The position numbers were made by a program, and so were the translations under genes. The notes under the pieces are model-generated. The model had not been told where the DNA came from. It was given only the letters and a program-made list of their open reading frames with translations, and made no database searches. Shown piece after piece: positions 40,782 to 52,034 of a stretch of 64,000 nt of DNA; within the stretch, counting starts at the first letter, position 1, and each line of letters opens with the position of its first letter. The stretch is taken from contig NZ_CP047349.1 of the NCBI RefSeq assembly GCF_011045835.1, positions 992,001 through 1,056,000 of the forward strand, in the 5' to 3' direction. The stretch is from Proteus terrae subsp. cibarius. Lineage in GTDB: Bacteria > Pseudomonadota > Gammaproteobacteria > Enterobacterales > Enterobacteriaceae.

Positions 40782-41808
40782 GACTTACAAATCCTTCCGG
40801 CAATGCTTTTCCACAAAGTAATAAACCCAGAGCACTAAGAGAAGGCCAAACTGTCTGTCCATAATCTTGTTTAATAGTAATTTCAATTGTTGCAAGTAAT
40901 CGTATTGCTGTCAGCAATTGATGTTCAGATAAACGTTGTAGTGCTGCTGTGAATATTGGGCGTCGGTTTTGCCAAATTCGATGTTTATCAAAAATCGTTT
41001 TTAACGAAGCCGTTTTAGATTCTCGATGTAGCGTAATCAACTGCATTAACTCACGTTGTAAAGTTCTGAGTAAAATAACAGGTTCAGAGTCTTCTCTTTT
41101 GAGTTGTTGCAAAATATGCCATGCACGTTGTGTTTTCCCGGCCAGTAAAGCATCAACCCAGTGATAAGGGGTAAAATGTGACGCGTCATTGACTGCAGCT
41201 TCTACTCTTGGGAGCGTTAGCTTACCGTCAGGATATAACAGAGAAAGACGCTCAATGGCTTGTGCTAGTGCCAATAAATTTCCTTCATAACAATAGCAAA
41301 GTAATTGATTACCTTGTTCATCCAGCGCTAACCCTTTTTGTTTTGCTCGCCGCGCAACCCAATTAGGTAATTTATCAAGCTCAGGTGTCAGACAAGAAAC
41401 ATAGGTTCCATGTTGGCTTAATGTTTTAAACCATTCACTGTTTTCTTGTGCTTTTGTGAGTTTATTGCCACGTAAAATCAACAATAAGTCTTGATGTAAT
41501 TCTTGAGATAGGCGAGTAAGTTTCTCTGACATCGCTGCATTGGGGCCATTTTCAGGCAAATGCAGTAGAAGAGATTGTCTTTGAGAAAAAAGGCTTAGCG
41601 ATTGACAAAGCGAGTAAATTTCATTCCAGTCCGTATTATTATCAAGGGTAAATTGATAATGTTCGACAAATCCTTGGGATTTAGCAACGGATTGAATAGC
41701 ATCTTGAGACTCTTGGAGTAACAGAGGTTCATTACCCCAGAGTAGGTAACTTTGGCGCAGCCCCTCTTGGAGCTGCGCATTCAGTTGTTCTGGATATAAG
41801 CGGATCAT
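40774..41808 (-). CDS. holA: DNA polymerase III delta subunit
   Basis: The wrench of the clamp loader, which opens the beta clamp. The 344-residue protein is an AAA-like fold without a working ATP site; recognisable parts are YLLWGNEPLLLQES at the N-terminus and GNLLALAQAIERLSLL in the middle. It overlaps lptE by four bases and nadD by eight. Confidence 0.96.
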   Translation of the reverse strand: MIRLYPEQLNAQLQEGLRQSYLLWGNEPLLLQESQDAIQSVAKSQGFVEHYQFTLDNNTDWNEIYSLCQSLSLFSQRQSLLLHLPENGPNAAMSEKLTRLSQELHQDLLLILRGNKLTKAQENSEWFKTLSQHGTYVSCLTPELDKLPNWVARRAKQKGLALDEQGNQLLCYCYEGNLLALAQAIERLSLLYPDGKLTLPRVEAAVNDASHFTPYHWVDALLAGKTQRAWHILQQLKREDSEPVILLRTLQRELMQLITLHRESKTASLKTIFDKHRIWQNRRPIFTAALQRLSEHQLLTAIRLLATIEITIKQDYGQTVWPSLSALGLLLCGKALPEGFVSHA

Positions 41809-42353
41809 TTGGCGGGTGAGATTATCTGTTTTGCCTGCTCAGCTTGTGCACTCTTTTGCCGTTCAGCATTGTGAACAACTAATAATTTACGCACTAATAT
41901 TGCTGTCGCTTGTTCACGCATCTCTTGCTTGATAATGTCATTTTCAGCATCTTTCGCTAATGCTTCTAATGGGTTATCAAAGAATGGACGTGAAACCTGT
42001 GATGAAATTGGGTAAATCGTACCATCAGGCATAATCACTTGTGCATCAAGCACAAATGTTAATTGACGTTCTGCTGATTTACCGTCTTGATACACAGAAA
42101 CGGTCTCTTTACTTTCTGATGAACCGACAATTTTTAAAATAGGGATATTTGCCGTTGGATTTTCAACAAGCTGAACACCACTCAGTCTAAGTTGTTGACG
42201 CATTACACGAGATAATGGGCCATAAGGGTCACCAGAGCTAAGATAAAGCGTTTTTAATTCTGCTGGAACCTGAGTTTTACCTTGAAGGTGAAAACCACAG
42301 CCAGCGGTGATTAACACCGCTAAACCGAAAAATAGCGAAAGTAGATATCGCAC
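41805..42353 (-). CDS. lptE: LPS-assembly lipoprotein LptE
   Basis: The outer-membrane lipoprotein plug of the LptD translocon that delivers lipopolysaccharide to the cell surface. The 182 residues include a signal peptide and lipobox ending at Cys19 (TAGCGFHLQG). The mature part shows the family YGPLSRVMRQQLRLSG region. It starts 12 bases after leuS. Confidence 0.95.
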   Translation of the reverse strand: MRYLLSLFFGLAVLITAGCGFHLQGKTQVPAELKTLYLSSGDPYGPLSRVMRQQLRLSGVQLVENPTANIPILKIVGSSESKETVSVYQDGKSAERQLTFVLDAQVIMPDGTIYPISSQVSRPFFDNPLEALAKDAENDIIKQEMREQATAILVRKLLVVHNAERQKSAQAEQAKQIISPAK

Positions 42354-42365
42354 TAGGCCTCCTTA

Positions 42366-44948
42366 TCAGCCAATAACGATGTTCAGTAATTTTCCTGGAA
42401 CATAGATGACTTTACGAATAGTCACATCTTCCAAGTATTTAGCAACACTGTACTCTTTTGTCGCCATTTCCTGAACATATTCTTTTTCTGAATTAGCCGG
42501 AACAGTGACTCGACCGCGTACTTTACCATTCACTTGAACGATGATCAGCTTGGTGTCATCAATCATTGCTTCTTCATCAGCAACAGGCCATGGTGCAACA
42601 TCAACGTCCTCTTTTCCACCTAATGCCTGCCACATAACAAAACAAGCATGAGGGATGATTGGAGAAAGCATACGAACAATGGCTTCTAATGCTTCTTGCA
42701 TTAAAGCACGATCTTGTTCTGTTTCTTGTGTTGCACGAGTTAATTTATTCATTAACTCCATAATGGCGGCAATTGCGGTATTAAAGGCTAAACGACGACC
42801 TACGTCATCAGATACTTTCGCAATCGTTTTATGTAAGTCACGACGCAAATCTTTTTGTTCTTCTGTTAGTGCAGAAAGATCAAGAGACTGTGTCGCTCCT
42901 TTTTGAGTGTGCTCGTGAACTAAACGCCATAAACGACGTAAGAAACGGTTTGCACCTTCAACGCTAGATTCCTGCCATTCCAGAGTTAATTCTGGTGGAG
43001 CAGCAAACATCATAAATAAACGAACGGTATCTGCACCATAACGTTCAACCATCGTTTGTGGGTCGATACCGTTATTTTTAGATTTAGACATTTTGCTCAT
43101 GCCAGCATAAGTCAGTTCATGACCTTCACTGTCAGTTGCTTTAATGATGCGGTTTTTCTCATCGCGTTCAACGATAGCTTCAGCTGGAGATACCCAATGA
43201 CGAGCACCATCTTCACCAGTGTGGTAGAAGGCATCAGCTAATACCATGCCTTGACACAGTAAGCGTTTTGCTGGTTCATCAGAGTTCACTAAACCTGCAT
43301 CACGCATCAGTTTATGGAAGAAGCGGAAATACATTAAGTGCATGATGGCGTGTTCAATACCGCCAATATACCAGTCAACAGGTAACCAATAATTAGCTGC
43401 TTTTGGATCTAACATACCTTTATCGTAATCTGGGCAGGTATAACGAGCATAATACCAAGAAGATTCCATAAAGGTGTCGAAAGTATCAGTTTCACGTAGT
43501 GCTGGTTGACCATTGATTGTGGTTTTTGCCCACTCAGGATCTGCTTTGATTGGACTGGTGATCCCGTCCATTTTTACATCTTCTGGCAGGATCACAGGCA
43601 GTTGATCTTCAGGGACAGGAACAACAGTGCCATCTTCTAAAGTAGCCATTGGAATTGGCGCACCCCAGTAACGTTGACGAGAAACACCCCAGTCACGTAA
43701 ACGGTAGTTAACTTTACGCTCACCAACACCCATTTGTGCCAGTTTATCTGCAATTGCGTTAAAGCCAGATTGGTTGTCTAATCCAGAGAACTCACCAGAG
43801 TTAATTAGGCTATTTTTCTCGGTTAATGCACCTTCAGATAAGTCAGGTTGATTACCTTCAGCATCTGCAATAACAGCTTTAATTGGTAAATTGTATTTAG
43901 TTGCAAATTCCCAGTCACGTTCATCATGACCTGGAACCGCCATTACAGCACCTGTGCCGTATTCCATTAATACAAAGTTAGCAACCCAAATGGCGACTTT
44001 CTCTTTAGTTAATGGATGAATAGCATAAAGGCCTGTTGCAATTCCTTTTTTCTCCATTGTTGCCATATCGGCTTCTGCCATTTTCATGTTACGGCATTCA
44101 TCAATGAAGTGTTGAACTTCAGGGTTATTTTGAGCGGCTTTTTGCGCTAATGGGTGACCTGCTGCAACTGCAACATAAGTGACACCCATAAATGTGTCTG
44201 GACGCGTTGTATAAACGGTCATTGTGTCGTCGCTATCAGCAACATCAAATTTAATTTCGACACCTTCAGAGCGACCAATCCAGTTACGTTGCATGGTTTT
44301 AACTTGTTCAGGCCATTCATCTAACGTATCTAAATCGTTTAACAGCTCTTCAGCATACTCGGTAATTTTGATAAACCACTGTGGAATTTCTTTACGTTCA
44401 ACAGGGGTATCACAACGCCAGCAACAGCCATCAATAACTTGTTCGTTGGCTAAAACGGTTAAGTCGTGTGGGCACCAGTTAACAGCAGAGGTCTTTTTAT
44501 AAACTAAGCCTTTTTCATATAACTTAGTAAAGAACCACTGTTCCCAGCGATAATATTCTGGAGTACAAGTAGTGACTTCACGATCCCAATCATAACCAAA
44601 ACCCAGTTTTTTTAACTGGTTTTTCATATAATTGATATTTTCGTAAGTCCATGGCGCTGGAGCGGTGTTATTTTTTACTGCGGCACCTTCTGCAGGTAAA
44701 CCGAACGCATCCCAACCGATAGGTTGTAAGACGTTTTTACCTAGCATACGTTGATAACGGGAAATCACGTCACCAATGGTATAGTTGCGGACGTGTCCCA
44801 TGTGAAGTCGGCCAGAAGGATAAGGTAGCATTGACAGGCAGTAATATTTTTCTTTGTTATTATCTTCTGTCACTTTAAATGTATTGTTCTTTTCCCAGTG
44901 TTCCTGGATAGTTTGCTCTATATCTTCGGGACGATATTGTTCTTGCAT
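42366..44948 (-). CDS. leuS: Leucyl-tRNA synthetase
   Basis: Charges tRNA-Leu. The 860-residue class I synthetase has the HIGH-type motif ([13 protein letters not shown], residues near 41-53), the CP1 editing domain with its conserved threonine-rich loop ([14 protein letters not shown]) and KMSKSKNNG. The length equals that of E. coli LeuRS. First gene of leuS-lptE-holA-nadD. Confidence 0.98.
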   Translation of the reverse strand: MQEQYRPEDIEQTIQEHWEKNNTFKVTEDNNKEKYYCLSMLPYPSGRLHMGHVRNYTIGDVISRYQRMLGKNVLQPIGWDAFGLPAEGAAVKNNTAPAPWTYENINYMKNQLKKLGFGYDWDREVTTCTPEYYRWEQWFFTKLYEKGLVYKKTSAVNWCPHDLTVLANEQVIDGCCWRCDTPVERKEIPQWFIKITEYAEELLNDLDTLDEWPEQVKTMQRNWIGRSEGVEIKFDVADSDDTMTVYTTRPDTFMGVTYVAVAAGHPLAQKAAQNNPEVQHFIDECRNMKMAEADMATMEKKGIATGLYAIHPLTKEKVAIWVANFVLMEYGTGAVMAVPGHDERDWEFATKYNLPIKAVIADAEGNQPDLSEGALTEKNSLINSGEFSGLDNQSGFNAIADKLAQMGVGERKVNYRLRDWGVSRQRYWGAPIPMATLEDGTVVPVPEDQLPVILPEDVKMDGITSPIKADPEWAKTTINGQPALRETDTFDTFMESSWYYARYTCPDYDKGMLDPKAANYWLPVDWYIGGIEHAIMHLMYFRFFHKLMRDAGLVNSDEPAKRLLCQGMVLADAFYHTGEDGARHWVSPAEAIVERDEKNRIIKATDSEGHELTYAGMSKMSKSKNNGIDPQTMVERYGADTVRLFMMFAAPPELTLEWQESSVEGANRFLRRLWRLVHEHTQKGATQSLDLSALTEEQKDLRRDLHKTIAKVSDDVGRRLAFNTAIAAIMELMNKLTRATQETEQDRALMQEALEAIVRMLSPIIPHACFVMWQALGGKEDVDVAPWPVADEEAMIDDTKLIIVQVNGKVRGRVTVPANSEKEYVQEMATKEYSVAKYLEDVTIRKVIYVPGKLLNIVIG

Positions 44949-45274
44949 GGCACCGATAATCCTATGGTGAATTAATGGCTACCGGAGGGTAACCGCTATT
45001 ATGAAATTAAGACTTGCATAGCATAGCTGATTTTGTCTAATAGCCACAACTATTGATCTCAATGAAAGCCACTGTTTGCATAACTTTTTCAAGACAATTG
45101 CGAGATATCTTGGAAATAGTTAAAGCCAAAAGACAATAAATGCGTATTTTGTGAAAAAATAATAGTGATGTTGCGAGAAAAGAAGATTACTTGATATTTA
45201 ATTGCGAGGTTAATCTAAATTATTATTTGGGGCTGACGTGCTAAAAAAGCACGCCAGCAGAGGGGATGTGGAGA
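44949..45274 (-). other. intergenic region between leuS and gltL
   Basis: This 326-base gap holds the leuS promoter at its left side and the end of the glt transcript at its right. An 11-bp hairpin with one mismatch (45232-45258, gctgacgtgct/agcacgccagc) lies 16 bases after the gltL stop codon and probably ends gltIJKL transcription, although it has no T-run after it on the minus strand. No gene is seen. Confidence 0.6.
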
Positions 45275-46000
45275 TTAGTGCAGAATTTTAGCGAGGAAAT
45301 CTTTTGCTCTATCTGATTTTGGATTATCAAAAAAGTCATTTTTAGGTCTATCTTCCACAATTCTACCTTCATCCATAAAAATAATACGGTCGGCAACTTT
45401 TTTAGCGAACCCCATTTCATGGGTTACTACCATCATCGTCATACCTTCATTTGCCAGTTCTACCATTACATCAAGCACTTCATTAATCATTTCAGGATCA
45501 AGTGCTGATGTGGGTTCATCAAACAACATTGCAATCGGATCCATGCATAATGCGCGAGCAATGGCGACGCGTTGTTGCTGACCACCTGAAAGCTGGGCTG
45601 GGTATTTATTAGCATGGTTTGATAATCCTACACGTTCTAATAGTTTTAACCCTTTCTCTTTTGCGGCAGTTTTCTCTCTATTAAGCACTTTAACTTGTGC
45701 CAGTGTAAGATTTTCAATAATAGAGAGGTGAGGGAAGAGTTCAAAATGTTGGAATACCATACCCACTTTTGCTCGTAATTTAGCAAGGTCTGTATGTTTA
45801 TCATTTACTTTTATTTCATTAACAAGGATCTCGCCTTGTTGTATAGGCTCTAAGCCATTCACTGTTTTGATCAGTGTTGATTTACCTGATCCAGAAGGCC
45901 CACAGACAACAACAACTTCCCCCTTTTTAACTTCAGTGGAACATTCAGTCAGTACTTGAAACTGACCATACCATTTGGATACGTCTTTTAGGGAAATCAT
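45275..46000 (-). CDS. gltL: Glutamate/aspartate ABC transporter ATPase GltL
   Basis: The ATP-binding subunit of the GltIJKL uptake system. The 241-residue protein has Walker [11 protein letters not shown]-loop [12 protein letters not shown], signature [15 protein letters not shown], Walker [15 protein letters not shown] and the His switch VVTHEMGFA. It is contiguous with gltK. Confidence 0.97.
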   Translation of the reverse strand: MISLKDVSKWYGQFQVLTECSTEVKKGEVVVVCGPSGSGKSTLIKTVNGLEPIQQGEILVNEIKVNDKHTDLAKLRAKVGMVFQHFELFPHLSIIENLTLAQVKVLNREKTAAKEKGLKLLERVGLSNHANKYPAQLSGGQQQRVAIARALCMDPIAMLFDEPTSALDPEMINEVLDVMVELANEGMTMMVVTHEMGFAKKVADRIIFMDEGRIVEDRPKNDFFDNPKSDRAKDFLAKILH

Positions 46001-46675
46001 CTAGGTAGTCCTTTTTTTAAGAAAGTTCACTAACATCGAAGCGGCGAAACTAATGACAAAATAAACAAAACCAGCAAAGAGGATCATCTCAACTTGTGTT
46101 CCATCTCGTTCTCCAATATTTGCCGCTGTTCTGAAAAAGTCAGTAAGACTTAAAACGTAAACTAAGGATGTATCTTGGAATAATACAATTCCTTGAGTCA
46201 GTAATAGCGGGATCATGGCTCGAAAGGCTTGAGGTAAGATCACTAAACGCATTGTTTGTGATTTGGTCATACCTAACGCGAGTGAGGCTGAAAATTGTCC
46301 TTTGCTAACACTTTGGATACCTGCTCTTATAATTTCAGAGTAATAAGCCGCTTCAAATAAAGAGAACGCTATCATTGCTGAAATTAAACGGATATCACTT
46401 TTCGGAGAAAGGCCTAGAACATTTTGTAATATGTTAGGCACAATTAAATAAAACCACAGCAATACCATGACTAATGGGATAGAACGAAAGGTATTAACAT
46501 AAGCGGCGGCAAACCAGCTAATAGGTTTAAAGGTTGATAGGCGCATAACCGCAAGCACCGTTCCCCATAAAATACCGACCACAATAGCGGTGATAGTGAT
46601 TTTTAGTGTGATAGCCATTCCATCGACTAAAAATGGTAGGCTCGGAACAACAGAACTCCAGTCAAATTCGTACAT
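46001..46675 (-). CDS. gltK: Glutamate/aspartate ABC transporter permease GltK
   Basis: One of two inner-membrane permeases of the system. The 224-residue HisM-family protein shows the EAA-type loop ([21 protein letters not shown]) and several membrane helices. Its start codon meets the end of gltJ, giving coupled translation. Confidence 0.96.
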   Translation of the reverse strand: MYEFDWSSVVPSLPFLVDGMAITLKITITAIVVGILWGTVLAVMRLSTFKPISWFAAAYVNTFRSIPLVMVLLWFYLIVPNILQNVLGLSPKSDIRLISAMIAFSLFEAAYYSEIIRAGIQSVSKGQFSASLALGMTKSQTMRLVILPQAFRAMIPLLLTQGIVLFQDTSLVYVLSLTDFFRTAANIGERDGTQVEMILFAGFVYFVISFAASMLVNFLKKRTT

Positions 46676-47415
46676 TATTGACCTCCTGCTGTGCCGGGTA
46701 AACGTACACGTTTTTCAAGCCAACTCATGATTAGCATAATGATGACATTGATAAATACATAGGCGAGTGTGATAGCAGTGAATGACTCATACGCTTTTGC
46801 TGAATAGTCGAGAAGTTTATTCGCTTGTGCCGCCATATCAATAAGTCCGATAGTAGAAGCAATCGCTGAGTTTTTTACGAGATTGAGCATTTCGGATGTC
46901 ATTGGTGGAATAATGACGCGGTATGCATTGGGTAATAAAACATAACGATAGGTTTGGGGTAAAGTTAAGCCCAATGCTAAGCCTGCAGCTTTTTGACCTC
47001 GAGGTAATGAGTTTATTGCGGCTCTAACTTGTTCACACATACGTGCTGCGGTAAATAAACCTAAGCAGAGTGCTGATGAGACAAAAAATTGCACATTGGG
47101 CGCTAAGTCCATTTTAAACCAGTCGCCAATAGATTGAGGCAATAATTCAGGAATGACGAGATACCACGTAAAGAATTGAACAATAAGTGGTACGTTACGG
47201 AATAACTCAACATAAACAGTGCCTAAGCTTGAAAGCCAACGATTAGGTACGGTGCGTAAAATTCCAAATAAAGAACCGACAAGAAAGGCGATAACCCAAG
47301 CGCATAGAGATAAGGCAATAGTGACTTGGAAGCCAGAAATCAGCCATCCTAAGTATGTGGTGTTTCCGAATGGGGCTTCTTGGAAGAATATCCCCCAATC
47401 CCAATCAATCGACAT
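46675..47415 (-). CDS. gltJ: Glutamate/aspartate ABC transporter permease GltJ
   Basis: The second permease, 246 residues, the same length as E. coli GltJ. The N-terminus [17 protein letters not shown] and the permease loop ([19 protein letters not shown]) fit the family. The ATG at 47413-47415 has a very strong GGAGGTGA five bases upstream; a longer in-frame reading is rejected. It lies 115 bases after gltI. Confidence 0.96.
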   Translation of the reverse strand: MSIDWDWGIFFQEAPFGNTTYLGWLISGFQVTIALSLCAWVIAFLVGSLFGILRTVPNRWLSSLGTVYVELFRNVPLIVQFFTWYLVIPELLPQSIGDWFKMDLAPNVQFFVSSALCLGLFTAARMCEQVRAAINSLPRGQKAAGLALGLTLPQTYRYVLLPNAYRVIIPPMTSEMLNLVKNSAIASTIGLIDMAAQANKLLDYSAKAYESFTAITLAYVFINVIIMLIMSWLEKRVRLPGTAGGQ

Positions 47416-47530
47416 GATTTCACCTCCGGTGAAAAAGAGGGGCAGGGAACGGCTGCCCCAAACTTCACTGATCTGTCTGTCCAACAGATACTTTATAATT
47501 ATTTATTTTGCATCAACTAATTATGTGTTT

Positions 47531-48424
47531 TTAGTTCAATGCTTTATCATTTGGTGATGCAAATAAGGCTTTCATTTCATCCGAGATGGTGAATTCTAAG
47601 TTAAGATTTTTAGGTGGGATAGGTGCATTAAACCAGCGATTAAATGATTTTTCTGCTTCACCTGATTTTTGTGCTTTAGCGATAGTTTCATCAATTAACG
47701 CTTTGAATTGAGCGTCATCTTTACGCAACATACAGCCATAGGCTTCTTCTGATTGTGGGGTTCCTACAATTTCCCACTCACCCGGTTTTTTCGCTTTAGC
47801 TCGTTCACCAGCCAGTAATGCGTCATCCATCATAAAGGCAACTGCACGACCTGATTCAAGTGTACGGAATGAGTCTCCATGATCTTTTGCGCTGATAATG
47901 CGCATATTCATTTTTTTCTCATCATTTAATTTGTTGAGTAACATTTCAGACGTTGTTCCTGATGTTACAACAACGTTTTTACCTGATAGATCAGCAAAAT
48001 CTTTAATTCCACTGTCTTTTTTTGCCAGTAAACGTGTGCCTACGATGAAAATAGTATTAGAGAAGCTAGCTTGTTGTTGACGAGCTTCATTGTTAGTTGT
48101 TGAACCACACTCAAAATCAAATGTGCCATTTTGTAATAATGGAATACGATTCTGAGAAGTAATAGGAATGAGGCGAACTTGTAAGTTTGGTTTTCCTATT
48201 TTGTCTTTCACTGCCTGTACAATGAGGTTGGAATAGTTTTGAGAATAACCAACTACTTTTTGTTGATTATCATAGTAAGAGAAAGGAACAGAGGATTCTC
48301 TGTGTCCAACGATGATAATATCGTTGTCATTGATTTTCTTTAAGGTTCCAGTGAGTTCTTCTGCTTGCACAGTTACTGCAGCCCCTAAAATCATTAATGA
48401 TAATGCTAGTTTACGCATGCGCAT
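47531..48424 (-). CDS. gltI: Glutamate/aspartate periplasmic binding protein GltI
   Basis: The high-affinity binding protein of the system. The 297 residues begin with a signal peptide (cleavage near VQA-EEL). The SBP family 3 signatures (VGHRESSVPFSYYDN, NGTFDFECGSTTN, GTTSEMLLNKLN) are present. The ATG at 48422-48424 has AGGAG five bases upstream. First gene of gltIJKL. Confidence 0.97.
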   Translation of the reverse strand: MRMRKLALSLMILGAAVTVQAEELTGTLKKINDNDIIIVGHRESSVPFSYYDNQQKVVGYSQNYSNLIVQAVKDKIGKPNLQVRLIPITSQNRIPLLQNGTFDFECGSTTNNEARQQQASFSNTIFIVGTRLLAKKDSGIKDFADLSGKNVVVTSGTTSEMLLNKLNDEKKMNMRIISAKDHGDSFRTLESGRAVAFMMDDALLAGERAKAKKPGEWEIVGTPQSEEAYGCMLRKDDAQFKALIDETIAKAQKSGEAEKSFNRWFNAPIPPKNLNLEFTISDEMKALFASPNDKALN

Positions 48425-48789
48425 AATAACTCCTGTCGTGGTGATAAGTGATATTTGTGTTTTGCTTCTTGTTTCTTTTTTGTTTTAATTTGTTTTGATA
48501 ATGTTAATAGATAGAACAAATAACATACTGTTGGGAAGTGTAATTTGTGAAATACGAGAGGTATCTCCCAATAAAAGAATGAAATCAAATGTAGTTGATT
48601 ATTTTTTTGGAAGTTGTTTTCAATATTTAAAATTATTGTAGTAGAAACCTTATAGAAATAAAGGTTAAAGATGAAAAATTTAGGTAATAAGAAAAATAAA
48701 CTAAGTAGGGATTTGTAAAGTTTGTCTTAAGGAGTTGTTTGTCTGTGGATTACCGTTAAGATAGCGGGTCATATTGATGAGGAACATCT
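48425..48789. other. divergent control region of gltI and scsA
   Basis: This 365-base AT-rich gap contains the promoters of gltI (minus strand) and scsABCD (plus strand). A possible scs promoter is ttgttt, 16 bases, taagat just before the start of scsA. I could not identify a convincing CpxR, CueR or other metal-response operator by eye. Confidence 0.4.
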
Positions 48790-49179
48790 ATGAGTAATTG
48801 GCGGTCAGGTCGCTGGCTAGTGGTGATAACAGTTTTGCTGATCTTGTGTTGTATTGTTCAGCGTTCATTAGGTGCCCACATCATTAGTGAGCGCTTAGCA
48901 ACGGCTGTCTCTCAAACACAATACCCACTATCAACACCGATTGCTGATGAGAATAGCGTTACAGGGCACAGTTATTCATTGTCTACCTGTGAATTAAGCG
49001 CCAAATCGTTGTTATCTGTTCCTCCATTAACAATTGAGCCATTCTTCCATTCATGGGCTGTATTGCTATTATTAAGCATGTCTGCCATCTATGTATCGCG
49101 TCAGCGTAATCAGAAAAAACACCATCATCCACCTCCTCCAATCAGACTTCACCTTCATTATTGTATTTTGAGGGATTAG
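48790..49179 (+). CDS. scsA: ScsA, membrane-anchored protein of the copper-tolerance operon
   Basis: A 129-residue protein, first gene of scsABCD. It has an N-terminal membrane segment (about residues 9-27), a short extracytoplasmic region with one Cys, and a second hydrophobic stretch (about 88-103). A basic tail rich in His and Pro follows (KKHHHPPPPIRLHLHYC) that could bind metal. GAGGAA precedes the ATG. The function of ScsA is poorly known; in Salmonella it is linked to copper and oxidative tolerance. The assignment rests mainly on position. Confidence 0.8.
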   Translation: MSNWRSGRWLVVITVLLILCCIVQRSLGAHIISERLATAVSQTQYPLSTPIADENSVTGHSYSLSTCELSAKSLLSVPPLTIEPFFHSWAVLLLLSMSAIYVSRQRNQKKHHHPPPPIRLHLHYCILRD

Positions 49180-49263
49180 AAATTCCCTTTTAGCTAAAAG
49201 ATTGCGCGTCTAATTTGGGCGTGGCTCTATGTGTAGCGTTGTAGGAATTTTTAGGGAGTTGTT

Positions 49264-51303
49264 ATGTTTCGTTCTTTTGTTATGGCGTTGATACTAACGC
49301 TATTTACTTTATCTACCTCTCAAGCAGCAGATACAGGCTGGCTAACCATGCCTGATAATTCTCATGCACAAGTTAGGGCGACAGCACAAAAGTCCCCAGC
49401 AGGTGACGTGAAACTTTTACTTGAGGTACAGCTTGAGTCTGGATGGAAAACGTATTGGCGTTCTCCAGGAGAAGGTGGCGTTGCCCCTGAAATTAATTGG
49501 TCGCAAGATGTAAGCGCAATAACTTGGCATTGGCCTTCACCTTCAGCTTTTGATGTGGCGGGTATTTATACTCAAGGCTATGACAAACAAGTCGTTTTTC
49601 CTATTGAGCTATCCTCTGTTCAGATTGATCGTTTAATGGGAGTTTTAACTTTATCAACATGCAGTAATGTCTGTATTTTGACTGATTACACTTTAGACTT
49701 GGATTTTACAGAACCGGTGCCAGCTGATTTTGAATGGCAATATAATCAGGCAATGGCAAAAATTCCTGTTGGAACAGGATTAGTATCATCAGTTTCTTCT
49801 GATTATAACAATAGCCAACTCACTATCTCTTTACAAAAAGAGCAAGGTGCTTGGGTTAAGCCTAATATTTATCTCGATCCCCCTGAAGGTATGCTTTATG
49901 GCATTCCCAAATTAGATCATCAAGATAAAAACCTATTAGTCACCGTTGATGTGACTGATGATTGGGGCGATGCTGCCGGTGATATTTCTGGTAAGGCGCT
50001 TTCTTTTGTTATTACTGACCAAGGTTTTTCTCGCCAAGTTAATGACACCATAGGACATGGAGGGTCGGAGATTGCTCCCGTTGCCAATTCAGGTGTTGGG
50101 TTTTGGAGTATTCTTGCTTTTGCGCTATTGGGCGGCTTAATTTTGAATTTGATGCCTTGTGTATTACCTGTACTTGCGATGAAAATGGGATCAATTCTGC
50201 ATCTTGAAAATCGTGATAAAGGGGTTATTCGCAAGCAATTTTCTGTTTCTGTTCTAGGCATCTTAGTATCATTTTGGGCGCTAGCTCTGTTTATGACAGG
50301 TTTACGTTATAGCCAAGAAGCCTTAGGCTGGGGGATCCAATTCCAAAGTCCTTGGTTTATTGGTTTTATGGTATTAGTTACTGCTATTTTTACTGCAAAT
50401 CTATTTGGATTATTTGAACTGCGTTTAAGTAGCAATATAAATACTAAAATGGCAACAGCTGGTGGACAAGGATATAGCCGACACTTTTGGGAAGGTGCAT
50501 TTGCAACTTTACTTGCAACGCCTTGTTCGGCACCATTTTTAGGAACCGCTGTCGCTTATGCACTTATTGCGCCTCTAAATGAACTATGGCTTATTTTTAC
50601 CGCTCTAGGGATTGGAATGAGTTTGCCTTGGATCTTAGTGGCTATATTCCCATCTATCGCCAAAGCGCTACCAAAACCGGGTAAATGGATGAATCGCCTA
50701 AGAATGGTATTAGGCTTTATGATGTTATTGTCCAGTATTTGGTTAATTACGCTCTTAATCCCTCACTTTGGTATGCCTATTGTTGTAGGGATTTTTATTG
50801 CAATTGCTTTGTTTTTGTTACTCGCAATTGCACGGCACTACGGTAAAAAAGTGGTTCTTATTTCCACCGTTATTGCGCTTTTTTTAGGTGGGAGTACTTA
50901 TCTATTTGTCGCTCAACCTGAAAGTCAGACACTGACAGGTAAAGATATGGTAGATTGGCAACCTTTATCTGAAGAAGCGATACATCAAGCATTGGCTGAT
51001 AATAAACGAGTGTTTATTGATGTAACAGCAGATTGGTGTGTAACCTGCAAAGCCAATAAATACAATGTGTTATTGCGAGAAGAGGTTCAGGCCGCACTTT
51101 CAGCGCCAGATGTTGTCGCATTAAGAGGGGATTGGACTAAACCCTCTGATAAAATTACTCAGTTTTTAAAACAACGTGGTCAAGTTGCAGTACCCTTTAA
51201 CCAAGTTTATGGACCTTGCCATAAAGATGGCGTGGTTTTACCTCCTATTTTAAATAAAGATTCAACATTGACAGTTCTTTCAGAGGCTAAAGGAGCCCAA
51301 TAA
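49264..51303 (+). CDS. scsB: ScsB, DsbD-like membrane reductase
   Basis: A transmembrane electron conduit that keeps periplasmic Scs partners reduced. The 679 residues form three parts. First is a signal peptide and a periplasmic alpha-like domain with Cys133/Cys137 (STCSNVCILT). Second is a central eight-helix DsbD-type region with Cys in NLMPCVLPVLAMK and ATPCSAPFLGT. Third is a C-terminal thioredoxin domain with DWCVTCKANK. GGGAG precedes the ATG. The stop codon overlaps the scsC start (TAATG). Confidence 0.93.
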   Translation: MFRSFVMALILTLFTLSTSQAADTGWLTMPDNSHAQVRATAQKSPAGDVKLLLEVQLESGWKTYWRSPGEGGVAPEINWSQDVSAITWHWPSPSAFDVAGIYTQGYDKQVVFPIELSSVQIDRLMGVLTLSTCSNVCILTDYTLDLDFTEPVPADFEWQYNQAMAKIPVGTGLVSSVSSDYNNSQLTISLQKEQGAWVKPNIYLDPPEGMLYGIPKLDHQDKNLLVTVDVTDDWGDAAGDISGKALSFVITDQGFSRQVNDTIGHGGSEIAPVANSGVGFWSILAFALLGGLILNLMPCVLPVLAMKMGSILHLENRDKGVIRKQFSVSVLGILVSFWALALFMTGLRYSQEALGWGIQFQSPWFIGFMVLVTAIFTANLFGLFELRLSSNINTKMATAGGQGYSRHFWEGAFATLLATPCSAPFLGTAVAYALIAPLNELWLIFTALGIGMSLPWILVAIFPSIAKALPKPGKWMNRLRMVLGFMMLLSSIWLITLLIPHFGMPIVVGIFIAIALFLLLAIARHYGKKVVLISTVIALFLGGSTYLFVAQPESQTLTGKDMVDWQPLSEEAIHQALADNKRVFIDVTADWCVTCKANKYNVLLREEVQAALSAPDVVALRGDWTKPSDKITQFLKQRGQVAVPFNQVYGPCHKDGVVLPPILNKDSTLTVLSEAKGAQ

Positions 51304-52034
51304 TGAAAAAAACACTTTCTGCACTGGTTATCTCTTCGTTACTTTTTGGTGCAAATGTGCAAGCTGCGGCATTAAGTGCTGATCAGGAAAAAGAAGTTCG
51401 CGCGCTGGTTCGTGATACGTTGATCAAAAACCCAGAAATTCTGGAAGAAGCTATCACTGCATTACAAGCACAGAAAGCAGATGAGCAACAAGCTCAGTTC
51501 CGTACTGCTTTAAAGGCAGAGCACGACGCGTTATATAATGATGCTGCAAGTCCTCGTATTGGTGCAAAAGACGCTAAGTTAGTGTTGGTTTCTTTTACTG
51601 ATTATAACTGCCCTTACTGCAAACGCTTCGATCCATTATTAGAACAAATCACAAAAGATTATCCTGAAGTTGCCGTGGTGATTAAGCCATTGCCGTTTAA
51701 AGGTGAAAGTTCTGCAAAAGCTTCTCAAGCTGTACTTTCAGTTTGGAAAGAAGATCCAAAAGCATTCTTAGCATTACACCAACGTTTAATGCAGAAGAAA
51801 ACAATGCTAGATAATGCAAGTATTGATGATGCAATGAAAACAACCAATACAAGCAAAGTGAAATTGACGGATGAAAGCTTAAAAGCGTTACAAAACAACT
51901 TGGATCTTTCTCGTAAATTAGGTATTCAAGGTACACCTGCAACTGTCGTTGGCGATATGGTTATTCCAGGTGCCGTTGATTATGCTCAGCTAGAAGTGAT
52001 TGTAAAAGAGCAACTGGCTAAAGTGAAAAAATAA
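51303..52034 (+). CDS. scsC: ScsC, periplasmic disulfide isomerase
   Basis: A DsbG/DsbC-like thioredoxin-fold protein of 243 residues. It has a signal peptide to about residue 21, an N-terminal helical trimerisation region, a flexible linker (KADEQQAQFRT, residues 58-68), the active site CPYC at Cys103/Cys106, and a cis-Pro loop (GTPATVV). The P. mirabilis protein is known to be a trimer whose shape-shifting linker is needed for isomerase activity and copper resistance; the linker here is that peptide. The start overlaps the scsB stop and the stop overlaps the scsD start. Confidence 0.96.
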   Translation: MKKTLSALVISSLLFGANVQAAALSADQEKEVRALVRDTLIKNPEILEEAITALQAQKADEQQAQFRTALKAEHDALYNDAASPRIGAKDAKLVLVSFTDYNCPYCKRFDPLLEQITKDYPEVAVVIKPLPFKGESSAKASQAVLSVWKEDPKAFLALHQRLMQKKTMLDNASIDDAMKTTNTSKVKLTDESLKALQNNLDLSRKLGIQGTPATVVGDMVIPGAVDYAQLEVIVKEQLAKVKK